DNA of 64,000 bases from Sisyra terminalis (GCA_958496175.1 OY292275.1:23909001-23973000); one strand, 5' to 3'. Shown: positions 34,005 through 45,552, counted from the stretch's first letter. The notes: generated by a model not told the origin, from the sequence alone. Numbers and translations: made by a program.

Positions 34005-35275
34005 TCTTAAGGCCCGGGCAAAAAAAATTTTTTTAAGAGAAATCCAAAAATATTATTCAAAACAGAAAATAAAATATTGTGAAATTTTGAACCCTTAATC
34101 TTGATATTATGAGATCTACTATTGCAATTTTTGATTTTTCAGTTCGAACTACATTTTTTTTCTCGAAAATTTTGAATCACTTCACTAAAAGAAATAAGCA
34201 ACATATGTTCTGGAAGAAAAATGAGGATTCTACAAACAAATTTTGATTGTAATTTATCGTCAGACCAATCATTTCCTTATAATCGAGTCTTGAACATTCA
34301 TTGATTTTTTAACTTTAGAATTTTGTAACTAATGGACAAATTAATATTCAGAGCAAAACTTTTATAGTTTCATGAAGGAAATTACTCTACAAAAAAGGTC
34401 TCATAACATTTTTAAAAAAAAACGTATATAAATTGAATTAATTTTAGCTAAAAGGAGCATAAAAAGCATTTACGAATATAGAAAAAAAAATCTAAGCGAG
34501 ATTGAATTTAAATATATAATGAATTTTAAATATTGGGATTTTATTAATAAAGTAAGAAATATCTTTGGAATGAAATTTTAAATTTATAAAAAAATGTAAT
34601 AAGCCTACTAGTGACCAAGTGGACTAGTTGACGGCTCCAAAACTAGTAGATTTTAAGTTCAATCCATGTATCGAGGAAATTTTCAATATTTCTCAATTTA
34701 CTGATTTTTATTAAGCCTAGAGTCGCTAAAGACTTTAGCAGCGACGGTAAATAACAAACAAAAAATAGAGTACTTCCATAAACTTCAACTTTGACCTTGA
34801 ATAAGTTTGAAAGAATTAAATTTCCCATTATTATTAGGAGATCTTTTTTGTAGAGCATTTAATCTCCGTCAAGAAACTATAAACGTTTTTAAAGTTTTAA
34901 CTCATTAAAGTTTTTAATTGGTTCAATAGTTACAAAATTCCATGGTAAAAAAATCGTTCAACCAGATCAATGTTCAATGCTTGATTATAAGGAAATGGTT
35001 GGTCTAAAGAAACTTTATAATCAGCCATTTTTTGTTGAACCTTCATTTTCCTTCAAGAACATATGTTGATTTTTTCTTTTACTGTGAAGGTTCAAAAGTT
35101 TGAAAAAAAAAAAAAAAGAATGCGGTTGGAATTGAAAAAGCAATTGCGAAGGTAGATCTTTAATTATCAATATTAAGGGCTCAAAATTTCATAATATTTT
35201 TTTTTTGCCATCCTGAACCATATTCTTAATATATTTTACGAAATTTGATTTTTTAGCCCGACTTAGTGGCTCTAT
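34005..35275. repeat. Large foldback element (arms about 450 bp) with a SINE in its centre
   Basis: The left arm (about 34005-34470) and right arm (about 34800-35275) are inverted relatives. Paired landmarks are TTAAGGCCCGGGC with GCCCGACTTA, GAAATTTTGAACCCTTAATC with ATTAAGGGCTCAAAATTTC, AACATATGTTCT with AAGAACATATGTT, AGACCAATCATTTCCTTATA with TATAAGGAAATGGTTGGTCT, and CTTTTATAGTTTCATGA with AAGAAACTATAAACG. Identity is moderate, so it is old. There is no ORF. Confidence 0.8.
34602..34766 (+). repeat. tRNA-derived SINE inside the foldback element
   Basis: AGCCTACTAGTGACCAAGTGG, CGGCTCCAAAACTAGTAG, TTCAATCCATGTATCGAGG, TTTCAATATTTCTCAATT, CCTAGAGTCGCTAAAGAC and TTAGCAGCGACGGTAAATAAC appear in family order. 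It sits in the loop of the foldback, so it may have inserted there. Confidence 0.9.
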
Positions 35276-36689
35276 TTGTCTTCTGTGCTAAACTCTAAAT
35301 TGATAAAATAGATAATTTCTAAGTCACAAGAAATAATGTGAATTTTCTTCGACATTTATTTACTCTTATATCACGAAGCAAAGCAATTCCAGTTTCTCCG
35401 TGTAAAGACACAAAGGTTGAAACTGGATAGAAAAGAAAATTATAAAATAGAACACCTTCCATAGAACTTCATGTACGAATTTACGATATTAAAAAAACTT
35501 GGAAGAAAATTTAAGATTTTAAGAAAATGTTCACCTTGGAAATACGTGAATTGAAAAATCACAAGTTAAATGCAACTAACACAGGTTTGTAGTATAATCA
35601 AACATTTATTTAATTTGTCATCCACTTGAATTGGTGCTTATTCAAATACCGTAAAGATATTTCCTCAAATTACAATGCTTTTGTCTTTAGTTAGTTTTCT
35701 TTAAGATAACCTTTATGAATTAAGCAATTTGATGATTTTCTTTGTTCATCTTCAGTTTACTCAGCTTTGCAATTCAATGCTGAGCACTTGGGAATCTTAT
35801 ATATTTGGTTCTAGGTCCATGAATGACATATTTTTATAACTTCCTTTGTCAGTTCATTAGGTTTCCGATATCATCAAGCATTAATGTTTTCTAACATTCA
35901 AAAAGTTATTATGGTTATTACATTGAAAATGTCGTTAGCTGAAAAATGAGTTGCATGCACTTCCAAACCAATTTGGAATTGGGTCAGTAGGATTAAAGAG
36001 CTTTTCTCGCTGCTTGCCATAATGAATGAATTAATCTGTTGGATACATACTTTGCGACGCCTATTGTTTTCAGAAATTTTCAGAAACAATGAAAAAGTGT
36101 AAATATTTCACTTTCATTGCGAAATACTTCCTCTAAAATCTCCTGGGAATAAATCTCCCATTGAATTTACAGTATGGACTTAGGTATTCCTTATGAATTC
36201 AATTATAAAAATATAGTCTTTTTTGAATTAGATACAATTAGAGTAAAGGGAGACAAATTTAAAATAAAATTTTGATATCCCGAATCACTTTTGAGTATTG
36301 ATTGGGAATTTTAATTGTTTGGAAAAGTCGTTTTATTTTTTCTTTAAACATGGCTATTTGAGTTTCATTCATCGTACAATGACTTAAAATTTTATTATAA
36401 GATTTATGTGATGAATTAATAACATTTACATTATAATTTTTTTGATTCTACAAAAATTGATACAAATTCTTAATTAACAAATTCATACGAAAACGTATTT
36501 TCAAATGTAATAAAAGTTTAATCGGAATAATTTCAACATTTTTGTAATAAGTCTTTTTATCCATCTATTTTAGCAAATTAAGAATAAACCAAAAAATTTT
36601 ACGTATGCATAAGAAGTAACATTTATGGGAGGGACCAAATGTTGCATAAAATTAACAAATATTCATCATTCGCATACATGCAGTTATAT
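35276..36689. other. No recognised feature
   Basis: AT-rich spacer, no coding signal. Confidence 0.4.
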
Positions 36690-36900
36690 AATATAGATTA
36701 TTAGTGGATACCCGGGAAATATTTATAGCCAACAGTAACACAACGACTGACAAATGACAAATAACAAAAATTGGCAATTGAATGAATTCGAATTGGCAGT
36801 TGAAACAAATAACAGCAGTGAATAAATTCAAATTTAAAACAATGAATATTATATTTGGTTTTCACTCACACGAATATGTTTAAATACATTCTTTGTTCTC
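36690..36900 (+). repeat. R2 repeat, body copy
   Basis: GGGAAATATTTATAGCC, GACAAATGACAAATAAC, AAAAATTGGCAATTGAATGA, GGCAGTTGAAACAAATAAC and TTGGTTTTCACTCACACG follow the order seen at 30.0-30.2 kb. The palindromic head is missing. Confidence 0.6.
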
Positions 36901-37780
36901 TCTTTTTGTCGATACAAATTATACATAAATTTGCCTATTATTATATTGATTTTATATTTGAACTTCCAAATTATAAATCCGTGGAAAAATTCTACCATTA
37001 CAAAATTTTTATAAATTTCCAAAATTGGCCAACAAATGCTCATTAAAATAGGTATACAAATATTGCAAACTCAAGCTCTTTTGATGAAAATGTTACAAAG
37101 TGTTATTTGCCATAAAAAATATTTACATTAAAATACCAAATGTGTAAAACGAGTATGTATCTAACTCTTTCACGATGCAATGAAGTAAATAGCGTAAAAA
37201 ACAATGTACACTGTACAATGGCCGCTGAGAGTATTATGGAATAAAAATATATTGGCTATTAAATCGCAGGCAAGTAAAAAAAAATATGAAATATTTCAAA
37301 TTGGCTTTTATAAAGTTACTCTCATTTTCGGTACAACAAAATCGATTTGATAAAATATGAGACACAAAAAATATATTTTGCTATAATTTTTTTCCACTTT
37401 TAACTAACTTTCTATGACTAACTTTTATCTTCACTTTCACTAAGTTTATAGGGACAATAAAACAATAATTATTTGGAATACACTAATCAATACCAATATC
37501 TTATAATTTGTTGATCCTAAGTACTATATATACCTACTAGGATACATTACATGGACAGATATTAGTTTCTGAAGATTATGAAAGATTATGCATGTACCTA
37601 GTTGTTAACTATACAATTAAGCTCACAAAAAATAGAAAAGAAAACTTTGTGTTTACTGATAGACGCTTGTAAGAAGTTATACTTTTTTGTAAAATTCTAG
37701 TTTTTTTTCTTCCGATAATAAGGGTATACAACAAATAAGCGGATACGTTTAACTTGCTTCATTTAACCACACATACACTT
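36901..37780. other. No recognised feature
   Basis: AT-rich spacer. Confidence 0.4.
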
Positions 37781-37920
37781 TCAAAGGTAATCGAAATGAC
37801 TGATGAACAAAATAGCGACAATCAATTACTTCAAATTTGAGACATTAATTATTATATTTGATTTTCACTCCCACCTACGGGCTTACATTTTATATTTTAT
37901 ATCTTTGCTGACATATAAAC
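37781..37920 (+). repeat. R2 repeat, short body copy
   Basis: AGCGACAATCAATTACTTCA, AATTTGAGACATTAATTATT and TTGATTTTCACTCCCACC match the 3' half of R2. Confidence 0.5.
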
Positions 37921-38596
37921 CGATATTTGATTTTTAATATATTGATTTAAAATATGCATATTTTTTTATTTTAACTCAGATATAAATTCAAAAAATTCGT
38001 CAAAGTTTAAGCAAACTGCGTATTCATCGTTAGGAAACGGAAAACTAATTTATAAAACTTCAAACATTAAATGTAACTTTTGGTTTAAAAAAGCATTTCT
38101 ATAACTCGCATAGTTGGAATGGTTCAAATTCTAGATGTAAAGGAATTTGGCTCATTAGATATATGGGCAAATTTAGTTGTACTTAAATTTAAAATTGTGA
38201 ACTGTTCAGTAAACGTTACATCCCAAATCAACTTCCATAACAAATTTATTTTTTCTCTCTCTTGTTGCGCCTAAAGAAGTATAATTTCAAAAATATTTTA
38301 TAAATTTTATAATGTTTATGTACTTCCCGTTAATCAAGTAAAATTCTCAAAGGATTTATTTGATACAAATATATTAACAATTAGAAAAAAGCATCATAGA
38401 ATCTTCTAAAATTGACTAATTTCAAAACAAACTTTGCAGTTTTGTACTTAGGTAAACTTCAAATTTTTTGTGAAAGATTTTTAACTTCTTTTCATAATTT
38501 TTTCGATGTCCAAGCAAATAGTTTTATTAAAAATTCAATTTTCTATCATATTGATTATTAAATTTAATCGATTTAAAAATTTAAACCTACTTTATA
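37921..38596. other. No recognised feature
   Basis: AT-rich spacer. Confidence 0.4.
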
Positions 38597-38650
38597 GGCC
38601 TACTGATGGCCGATTGGTCTAGGTAACCACTCCAAAACTGATAGATTTTG
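38597..38650 (+). repeat. SINE, left half of an interrupted copy
   Basis: GGCCTACTGATGGCCGATTGG, CTAGGTAACCACTCC and AAAACTGATAGATTTTG form the SINE head. It stops at 38650 where a palindromic element begins, and resumes at 39077 with a duplicated AAAACATGGTAGATTTTG. Confidence 0.85.
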
Positions 38651-39076
38651 GTGAAATAAGATTTTTTCGCTGACTTTGAACAGTTATACTGTATATAAAA
38701 TATATTGTGATCCAATTTATGTAGAATAGTTTAATATAATAATAAATAAAAATTATACCATAAACATGAATTTGAAGTTCAAACAAAAATATTTGTGACG
38801 TATTGCCTAGATACATATTTCGATTGCGAAGCAATTTTCCTCAGTGGATATAAAGTAGTTTGAATTACTCCGTAACTGCTTTGTGATGATTCAGAATCAT
38901 GAGGAATCATGACCTCTGAGGAAGATTACTTGGCGGTCGAAATACGCATCTTGGTAGTACGTCACAAATATTTTTGTTTGAACTTCAAATTTATGTATAT
39001 GGTATGATTTTTATATATTATTATATTAAATTATGCCTACTAGATAAATTGGACCACAATATATTTTATATGTTGT
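38651..39076. mobile_element. Penelope-like head-to-head palindrome, family 2, inserted in a SINE
   Basis: The left arm (about 38690-38846, minus orientation) and right arm (38912-39073, plus orientation) are inverted copies of the 13.9 kb repeat, sharing CACAAATATTTTTGTTTGAA and TTCAAATTTATG. The right arm carries CTCTGAGGAAGATTAC...GGTCGAAATACG (38914-38946): CTGAGGA and GAAA boxes intact, stem II partly decayed. The element is flanked by a duplication of about 17-19 bp of SINE sequence (38634-38650 and 39077-39095). A variable-length duplication with inverted, truncated copies is typical of Penelope-like retroelements. Confidence 0.65.
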
Positions 39077-39212
39077 AAAAACATGGTAGATTTTGAGTTA
39101 GATACTCGTATCGAGCAAATTTTCAATATTTCTTGTTTACCGATTTGTATTAACCCTAGACTTAGGTAAAGACCTTAGTTGTTATAAAGCGACGATAAAT
39201 AACAATTAAAAA
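39077..39212 (+). repeat. SINE, right half of the interrupted copy
   Basis: After the repeated target sequence it continues TTGAGTTAGATACTCGTATC, GAGCAAATTTTCAATATTTC, TTAACCCTAGACTTAGG, AAGACCTTAGTTG and AAGCGACGATAAATAACAA, the standard SINE 3' portion. Confidence 0.88.
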
Positions 39213-40483
39213 AATCTTCTTTATAAATATTCAAAAAAATAATGGTACAAAATGTAATTTTAAATTTCAAAAGCATATAAAATTATGAAGGTTATAAAAA
39301 CAGGTAACTTTTTAATTTATGTTTTATTTTTTATATAAACATATAAATAACAATGTTTCTGAATTATTACGAAAATACGTTCATCGTAAAAAGATAGGCA
39401 ATATTCTTTAACGAATGTTTAATCTTGATTCTGGTAAGTTTCAACAACATGCCATTAATGTTTTCAATTCATTTTTGAACAAAAAAGTGGATAGTTTTTC
39501 TGTGCAACTAAAAAGTCTGGCGCCATTTAAAGAGAATTTGCTAAGTTTTTTTGCTCTCAATTCTCGAATATAAAAAAAAACTAAGTATTCATTGCGAGTT
39601 GTGGTGAAAATAATCATCGAGAACGATCTTTAATAGATTTAAATAACGCTTAGGATTTACATTTCTTTTTGGAAACAAATAAAATTACTCCATTAAATTT
39701 GTTTGTGAAAACTTATTTCATTTCTATATATAAATATTTGGGTTATAGATATTTTTATTCAACAATGAGGAAAACTCAGTTCTAATTATGCGCATATGAT
39801 TTTAAATTGCAACAAAATTTACATGTGAATTTGAAAATATTATTTTTCTACGTTTTTCGTAACCTTTTTTTCTTTGAAACTCTCAAGAATCAATTTAATA
39901 AAAATGTTCAAAAGGTTTTCGTGTTTGAGGGTCATCAAGGCAGAAAACCTTTTACATTAGATCAAGTATAGATGAAGTTGCCATTTGAAGTGGCTGTGTA
40001 TCTCAAATTGCAATTTTAAAAGCTCTTCATATGAAAAGTTTTAGCTGTTAACTTGAGATACGATACTATATACAGATTGAACCAATATCAAAGAAAACCA
40101 CATAAGAACATCTATATGCTGTGACTATTTTTGTAACTTTCATTAAAACGCTTATATAAATGACATTATATTATGTTCGAATATTGCTTTTCCCTACTGC
40201 ATAGAGTAATTGAATTTTAAATTAGAATCAGAAAATGCGGCATTGAAACTTTTCCTGTCAAGTAAATAAATCTAAGAATAAAAATATATATTACAATAAG
40301 CACAATATTTAATAAAATGTTCGTAAAAATATTTATTACACATACCTACCGTATATATTTTCTTATATTTTCAATCTCTTATCGTGACAGGGATATATAT
40401 TTTTCCATGATACCTATCAGTTACGATAATATATTATGAACTATTTTTCTTTACTCAATTATTAATAATTTTAAACTTCTAGA
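39213..40483. other. No recognised feature
   Basis: AT-rich spacer without coding signal. Confidence 0.4.
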
Positions 40484-40830
40484 TACTAAATTCAAATCTT
40501 GTAACAATTAAATATTCAATATTTCTTGATTAATGGATTTTTATTAGCCCTAGAGTTGTTATAGATCATTGGTTCTCAATCCTATGCCCGCGGCCACCAT
40601 GGTGCCTATTGCTCATACTACAGGTGCTGATGGGTTTATATAATAAAAATATTGAAGTTTTTATAACTCTTTGAATGTATTATTAACAATTAACAACAAT
40701 TTTCTCTTGAGAAATAAATATTGCGGCTCACTAAACTAACATCTTTGAAGTTCTGGAATGTGTTCGTATGTCGCAGACCTCTGCTGTAGACCTTAGCGTT
40801 AGTTATAAAGTAAGTAACAAATAAATAACC
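40484..40830 (+). repeat. SINE 3' part interrupted by a hAT MITE
   Basis: TCTAGATACTAAATTCAAATC, TTCAATATTTCTTGATTAATGG and TTAGCCCTAGAGTTGTTATA (to 40566) continue after the insertion with TAGACCTTAGCGTTAG, TTATAAAGTAAGTAACAAAT and AAATAACC. The tRNA head is lost or too decayed to see. Confidence 0.75.
40567..40783. mobile_element. hAT MITE, 217 bp
   Basis: The left terminus CATTGGTTCTCAATCCTATG and the right terminus, inverted CAGAGGTCTGCGAC, resemble the CAGnGGTTCTCAA ends of hAT elements. The 8-bp flanks TTATAGAT and CTGTAGAC match at 5 of 8 positions and differ only by transitions, as expected for an aged target duplication. It lies inside the SINE. No transposase. Confidence 0.65.
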
Positions 40831-41099
40831 AATAAGGTATCAAAAATTAGCTATATGTAAACAAAATGATTTTTTAAATATTTGGTTTTTAAATTTTGCT
40901 TTAGTAAATAAAATATTTCAGTTTATAATAGAATACTAAACTAAAACTGAAAAATAGTTCTTTTTGTTTGTTTGATCATAAAATGCAGATAACATTAATA
41001 TTTTTTGAGGAATGGTCTTATATCCGATAAAATTCAATAGTAAAATTAGATTTAAAAAAGTACACGCCGGAATTAATTTTTAACATGACATAGATCAAG

Positions 41100-41107
41100 T
41101 GACGTCA
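41100..41107. promoter_or_regulatory. TGACGTCA (CRE-type) site
   Basis: A perfect 8-bp cAMP-response-element palindrome, the first of six between 41.1 and 45.9 kb. It is a sequence match only, with no gene to regulate in view. An ATTGG box lies about 40 bp downstream (41148). Confidence 0.3.
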
Positions 41108-41346
41108 CACCAAAGTAAACGACAAGTGACTGAAAACACATACTACAATTGGCAAAAATAATGGAAAGGTAAAAAATTATTCCCGTACGAAGGCATTCTA
41201 ATAACTGGAAAATGTGGTTAAGCTTAGTTTGTCGATCCCTTCCCTTGTTTAACCCTTACACTAGAGAAGGAATAGTATTAGTAGTTAATACTTAAGCCAG
41301 TCGAATAACAATAGAAAATGGAGATGCACCTTTGTTTACTTATGTG

Positions 41347-41354
41347 TGACGTCA
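41347..41354. promoter_or_regulatory. TGACGTCA (CRE-type) site with CCAAT box
   Basis: A perfect CRE palindrome with CCAAT at 41366-41370, 12 bp away. The arrangement resembles the sites at 43.49, 45.50 and 45.91 kb, so a shared repeat origin is as likely as regulation. Confidence 0.3.
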
Positions 41355-41636
41355 TAGACTTGCAGCCAATCACGAAGCAATTTTAATACGAAATCAAACC
41401 TCAAAACAACATGATCTTACTCATGATTTTTCACAAAAATAAACTTATTTCATTTTAAAATTATTATCATATGTTGTTTTTATGATTAACTTTGTTAGGA
41501 TGACAATAATTCGTTCTATATAGTAAATATAATCAACATGCCTATTAAACTAAGTTAATCCAGAAAACAAGAAAATACAGTTTACTTAACTTCAATAATT
41601 CTTTAATTCATATTTGTTTACCTACCGATGTAACTA

Positions 41637-42515
41637 AAAATTCATACTCTTTGTTTTCACCAGGACTGTCGTTTTCGTGTAGACCAATTTGTTCAGGTCG
41701 TCCAATACTTCTCCGTTCTCCTTTTTGTTCTCACAGTAAATTCTGAGGAATGATAATTTCATTCTTTTCATAAATTCATTCTTTTGTTCTTGTAAACCAG
41801 GGATGCTAAGATCATCTTAACCCTGAGGGTTTAAATAGAATTTGCTTCTCAGTTTTATTTATTTTTATTTATACATTGTACTCACAGTTGATCTTGGTAG
41901 TTCGTTTTTGTTAAGTACACATTAAAAACCAGGTTCAGTTAGAAAATTTATTTCACCATGTGGTCCTCTTGCTCCTGAAATTCCAAGTTGTCCATCAATA
42001 CCGTGATCCCTTTTTTGTCTTCTCTGTTTTGGCTGGTTGTCACTACACTACCTCCACGATCACCATTTTCTTCTGGTTACTCTGGAATACCAGGCAATCC
42101 TGATCGACCATCTGTTCCTTTTTCACTAGGTAAACCTTGTTGTCCTAGTATTCCTACTTGAGATTCACCAGATGAACCACGTCCACGAGGGTATGCTTGT
42201 TGACCTGTTTAGCCTTTTTGTCCACATAAACCATCTCTCTTTGGATTAAAATATTTTACATTAAATGAGAAAATACGGAAAACTTACTATTATTGACAGG
42301 CCTTTTTTACCTGGTGGGTCTCGTGAGCTAGTTGGTCCTTAAGATTCAGGAAAATTTCGAGCTCTATTCGGACCTGAAAATCCTTGTAAACTTGAATCGC
42401 TTTTGGCTTCTTTTTCACCTGAGGCTTCTTTGCGGTCGGGTTGCCCTGGTACTCCAGGTCCACGATTTAGTTCTGTTTTGCTTTGTTGTAGCAGACACTG
42501 TATGATATCGGGGCA
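41637..42515 (-). pseudogene. Collagen pseudogene (type IV-like), introns retained
   Basis: The minus strand encodes Gly-X-Y repeats broken by substitutions. The 5' exon (about 42470 to 42288) reads RGPGVPGQPDRKEASGEKEA onward to RDPPGKKGLS; many expected Gly codons are now Glu, Asp, Ser, Arg or Asn. A GTAAGT donor (42287) opens a 49-nt intron ending in AG at 42239. The next exon gives DGLCGQKG, a stop, TGQQAYPRGRGSSGES, VGILGQQGLPSEKGTDGRSG, LPGIPE, a stop, and ENGDRGG. After a frame change it gives GIDGQLGISGARGPHGEINF. A second intron (GTGAGT at 41885, AG at 41823, 63 nt) leads to SIPGLQEQK and EQKGERRSIGRPEQIG down to about 41640. Collagen IV forms basement membranes. In-frame stops show the copy is dead; retained introns mean DNA-level duplication, not retrocopying. 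Interruptions in the repeat point to type IV rather than fibrillar collagen, but the subtype is inferred. Confidence 0.9.
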
Positions 42516-43485
42516 AAACTAAAACTAATTTGTAGCCAAGAATAATTGAATTTTGTAACATTGGTTCATCGTTTTACTTTGTTTTAATTATAAACTATGC
42601 AACATTATTCACAGATTTTCTTTTGGAGAATGTACTTCAAAACATTTTATTACTTGCTAATAAATTAATAGGAAGTAATTTATGTTAGCGAGGGTTTAAT
42701 AAATTAACATGATTTTTTAAGGGAAATTTTTTTACAAGGGCAATGAACACTTGACTTAGGCAATTCAACTTTTAATATTTTTCAATAAACAGTTAAAATT
42801 TCAACTTACGGAAAAATGAATTTTTCAAATAGCAATTTTGTTACCAAACAAGTGTGGGATTAAGTTGTAATCATTCTTTAAAAGACGCGAAATGCGACTT
42901 ATTTAAATTTTAGCTCGTATTCTCCTGAAAAGATAGAAAAATCCTTGAGTTGTCCTTGCGTTTAAACATAAATCGTGGCATAGAGTTCGATTGAGTTTCT
43001 GTTTCCTACAGTTTTTATTTTATTTTCTGATCAAATGAATTTGCCATTTTGCCGCATTTGTTTTTTGTGGTTAGTTTTCTATCTCGTTGAAAGCTATTTC
43101 GTTTGATTTATCATTTTTTTCCAAAACCAAATATCGTTCGTTCACCCTCAAATACTACCGCAATGATCATTTAAAAATGTAACCTCATAACTTTCAATTG
43201 GAAATCAAATTTGCAATGTTACATAGTTAATTTAATTCCAGTTTCCAGTTTCCATGGTGGAACATAAAAATATTTTACTGTACAAAATTTCAATTGATCT
43301 AATTCACATGATCTAGAAATAATTTGAGTTGTTTTTAAAAATATTATACACTAAGATCAAAACATAACGTAGCTGTTCAGTTATAATTTTACTTAATAAA
43401 ATTTAATAAATATTCATTTAAAATTGCAAAAAAATCGTTAAATTCAAATTGCCTAAAACGAGCTTCTATTGGTCCGGAATTAAAA
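42516..43485. other. No recognised feature
   Basis: AT-rich DNA upstream of the collagen remnant. No further Gly-X-Y exon was seen. Confidence 0.4.
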
Positions 43486-43493
43486 TGACGTCA
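43486..43493. promoter_or_regulatory. TGACGTCA site with ATTGG box
   Basis: Perfect CRE palindrome; ATTGG at 43468-43472. The preceding CGAGCTTCTATTGG matches CGAGCGTCTATTGG on the minus strand at 45.55 kb, so both may belong to one dispersed repeat. Confidence 0.35.
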
Positions 43494-45489
43494 CTATACG
43501 AAACTCTAAAATAAACTTTTTCCTGTGACAAATGTACTTAAGCATTAAGAGGGAGATTGTTTAAATCGTTAAAACAATATGTTACTGATTTAAACCATTT
43601 ACAATTTACCCAACTTCTATTGCAAAGGAAAAAATTGGTAGCAATTTTTAGGGGAGAAACATGTTTTCCATTTAAATAATTTCAAAAATAGTGTTAACTA
43701 CTAATGCTTCTATGGCAATCGCTCAATTATCTGTTTTTATCTTGGTTACAATACGCGTATTAATGCGTACTGTGACGTTACAGAAGGCCCATAAGTACAC
43801 TTATCGTTTCAGAACCCTCATTTGCTCATTAAAAATTTAAAACTTTTTTCTGCCAAAAAGTTTCTTAAATACTAAAAATTGTTTTCTTTTTGCATATCAA
43901 TAATGTCCCTTATCGATAAAAAAAAATAAAAAAAATGTGTGTATGGACTATTGTAAATATGATTGAAAAACAAAAGTTTAACTAAGTGATTTTCGTTTCG
44001 TTTCGAAAAGTATACATTTATATTTATTTTTTGATTATTCTGTTGATAATTTTGTTTGTATTTTTTGACATGAAAATCAAATCAACAAAAAGAATTTTAC
44101 GATAAAATCGACAGATATAATCTCCAATCAATGAAGATTGGTTTTATTACTGCTGACAGTGGTGAAACTTCAGATTTATTGCAATCATAGATGTTAGATA
44201 TACCTGTGGTATATTAAAGTAGTACCTTAATATAGTAAATGATTAATCATTATTCGATAAATTTAGCTATATTTAATCATATAAAAATTCAAACTAAAAA
44301 AAATCCACTTTTGCTATTCTACACATGTATAGGTGTATATATTTATTCGCATAATAATAATTTTATTTTGTGGAAATTTTTGTAAATTAAATTTGCACAT
44401 ATAGCATTTGCACTTAAAAAAATAATGAAGTTTATAATGATAATTTGATATCTTTATTTCCTTATTTTTCATTGAAATTTGAATAAAATTTAAAAGTGAA
44501 AATAAATCTGTCTTCTATAAAATGGTACAGGGATCTCAAATAACTAATATTTTTTCATTCCAGTTTATAGATCTATGTCACACAATGATTATATTTTTTT
44601 TATTTCTTAAGCTATAAATGTTTTTCATTCGAAATTTAATTTATATTCCCATTTATTCTTTCAATATATCAAAATATACTCTCAAGATAAATAAACAGTA
44701 ATAACATAATATTAAAATAAGTGTTTATATTTACAATTCAAAACAAATACCAACCAGTTAAAATATTCAGAAATCAGATGAATTAATAGTTTTTAAATTA
44801 TTCATTTTTTATAAAATCATTACTTGAAATGTCTACAATATACCATATATTATAAAAATATTGTTGCGTTGCCAAAAAGGGATAGATACTATAAATGTGT
44901 TCATATAGTGATTAAATTCAACTATTTAAAATACTACAAAATCTTAAGAAACATTTACTTAAAGTACCATTCAGCACTGAAATTCTTTAAAAATAGAAAC
45001 TTGACTACAAGTTCTTTGATATCAGACCGAAATTATATAAATCAGGAATCATAGAAATTTATTGGTTTTCAATATGGAACGTTCAAGTTTGAATAAATTA
45101 TTTTACCAATAACAAGAAGCCTCTAAAATTCTTCAACGGACATTAGACAAGAATCTCTGAATGTATAGATAAGTGGAATATTAAATCTTTATATTGGAGT
45201 CCCTAAATTCCACTATGTCAATGATATTGTGTAAACATGTGGTAAGCACAAAGCTATAGCTTGCATAGGGGATGAATGGACAAAAAAGCCAATGCGTTTT
45301 TTTAAATTTATATCTTATCTTCACCAAACACAGTATGCTTTTAAAGACAATTTTGAAAAACGAACTTATAGTATCCGGAAATATATTTACAGAAAATTAC
45401 ATTTTTCTTTAGTAATTACTGATTTAGTAGGAAAAATTTAAATTTTAGTTTTTAAATTAAAAGTTCATACCATAACGCTTGAACTTTCA
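43494..45489. other. No recognised feature
   Basis: AT-rich DNA with no coding signal; the 76-codon ORF at 44.8-45.05 kb is Tyr/Lys/Ile-rich and shows no domain. Confidence 0.4.
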
Positions 45490-45552
45490 TGACGTCACTA
45501 GTGACGTCACTTTTAAGTACCAAACGTGCACATAAGTTAAGGCTCGTCCAAT
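45490..45552. promoter_or_regulatory. Double TGACGTCA site in a 20-bp palindrome, with CCAAT box
   Basis: TGACGTCACTAGTGACGTCA (45490-45509) is a perfect 20-bp palindrome containing two CRE sites. CCAAT lies at 45548-45552, within CGTCCAATAGACGCTCGG. It is flanked only by AT-rich DNA. Confidence 0.4.

Noticed and set aside
38912..38950. Fully functional hammerhead in family 2
   Set aside because: Boxes CTGAGGA and GAAA are present, but stem II is mispaired and two extra bases (AT) precede the stem III candidate, so only a decayed or hammerhead-like call is justified.
44105..44175. Another hammerhead-like string (CTGACAGTGGTGAAAC)
   Set aside because: The CTGANGA box is not present, there is no stem II of useful length and no related copy; similarity limited to GAAAC.
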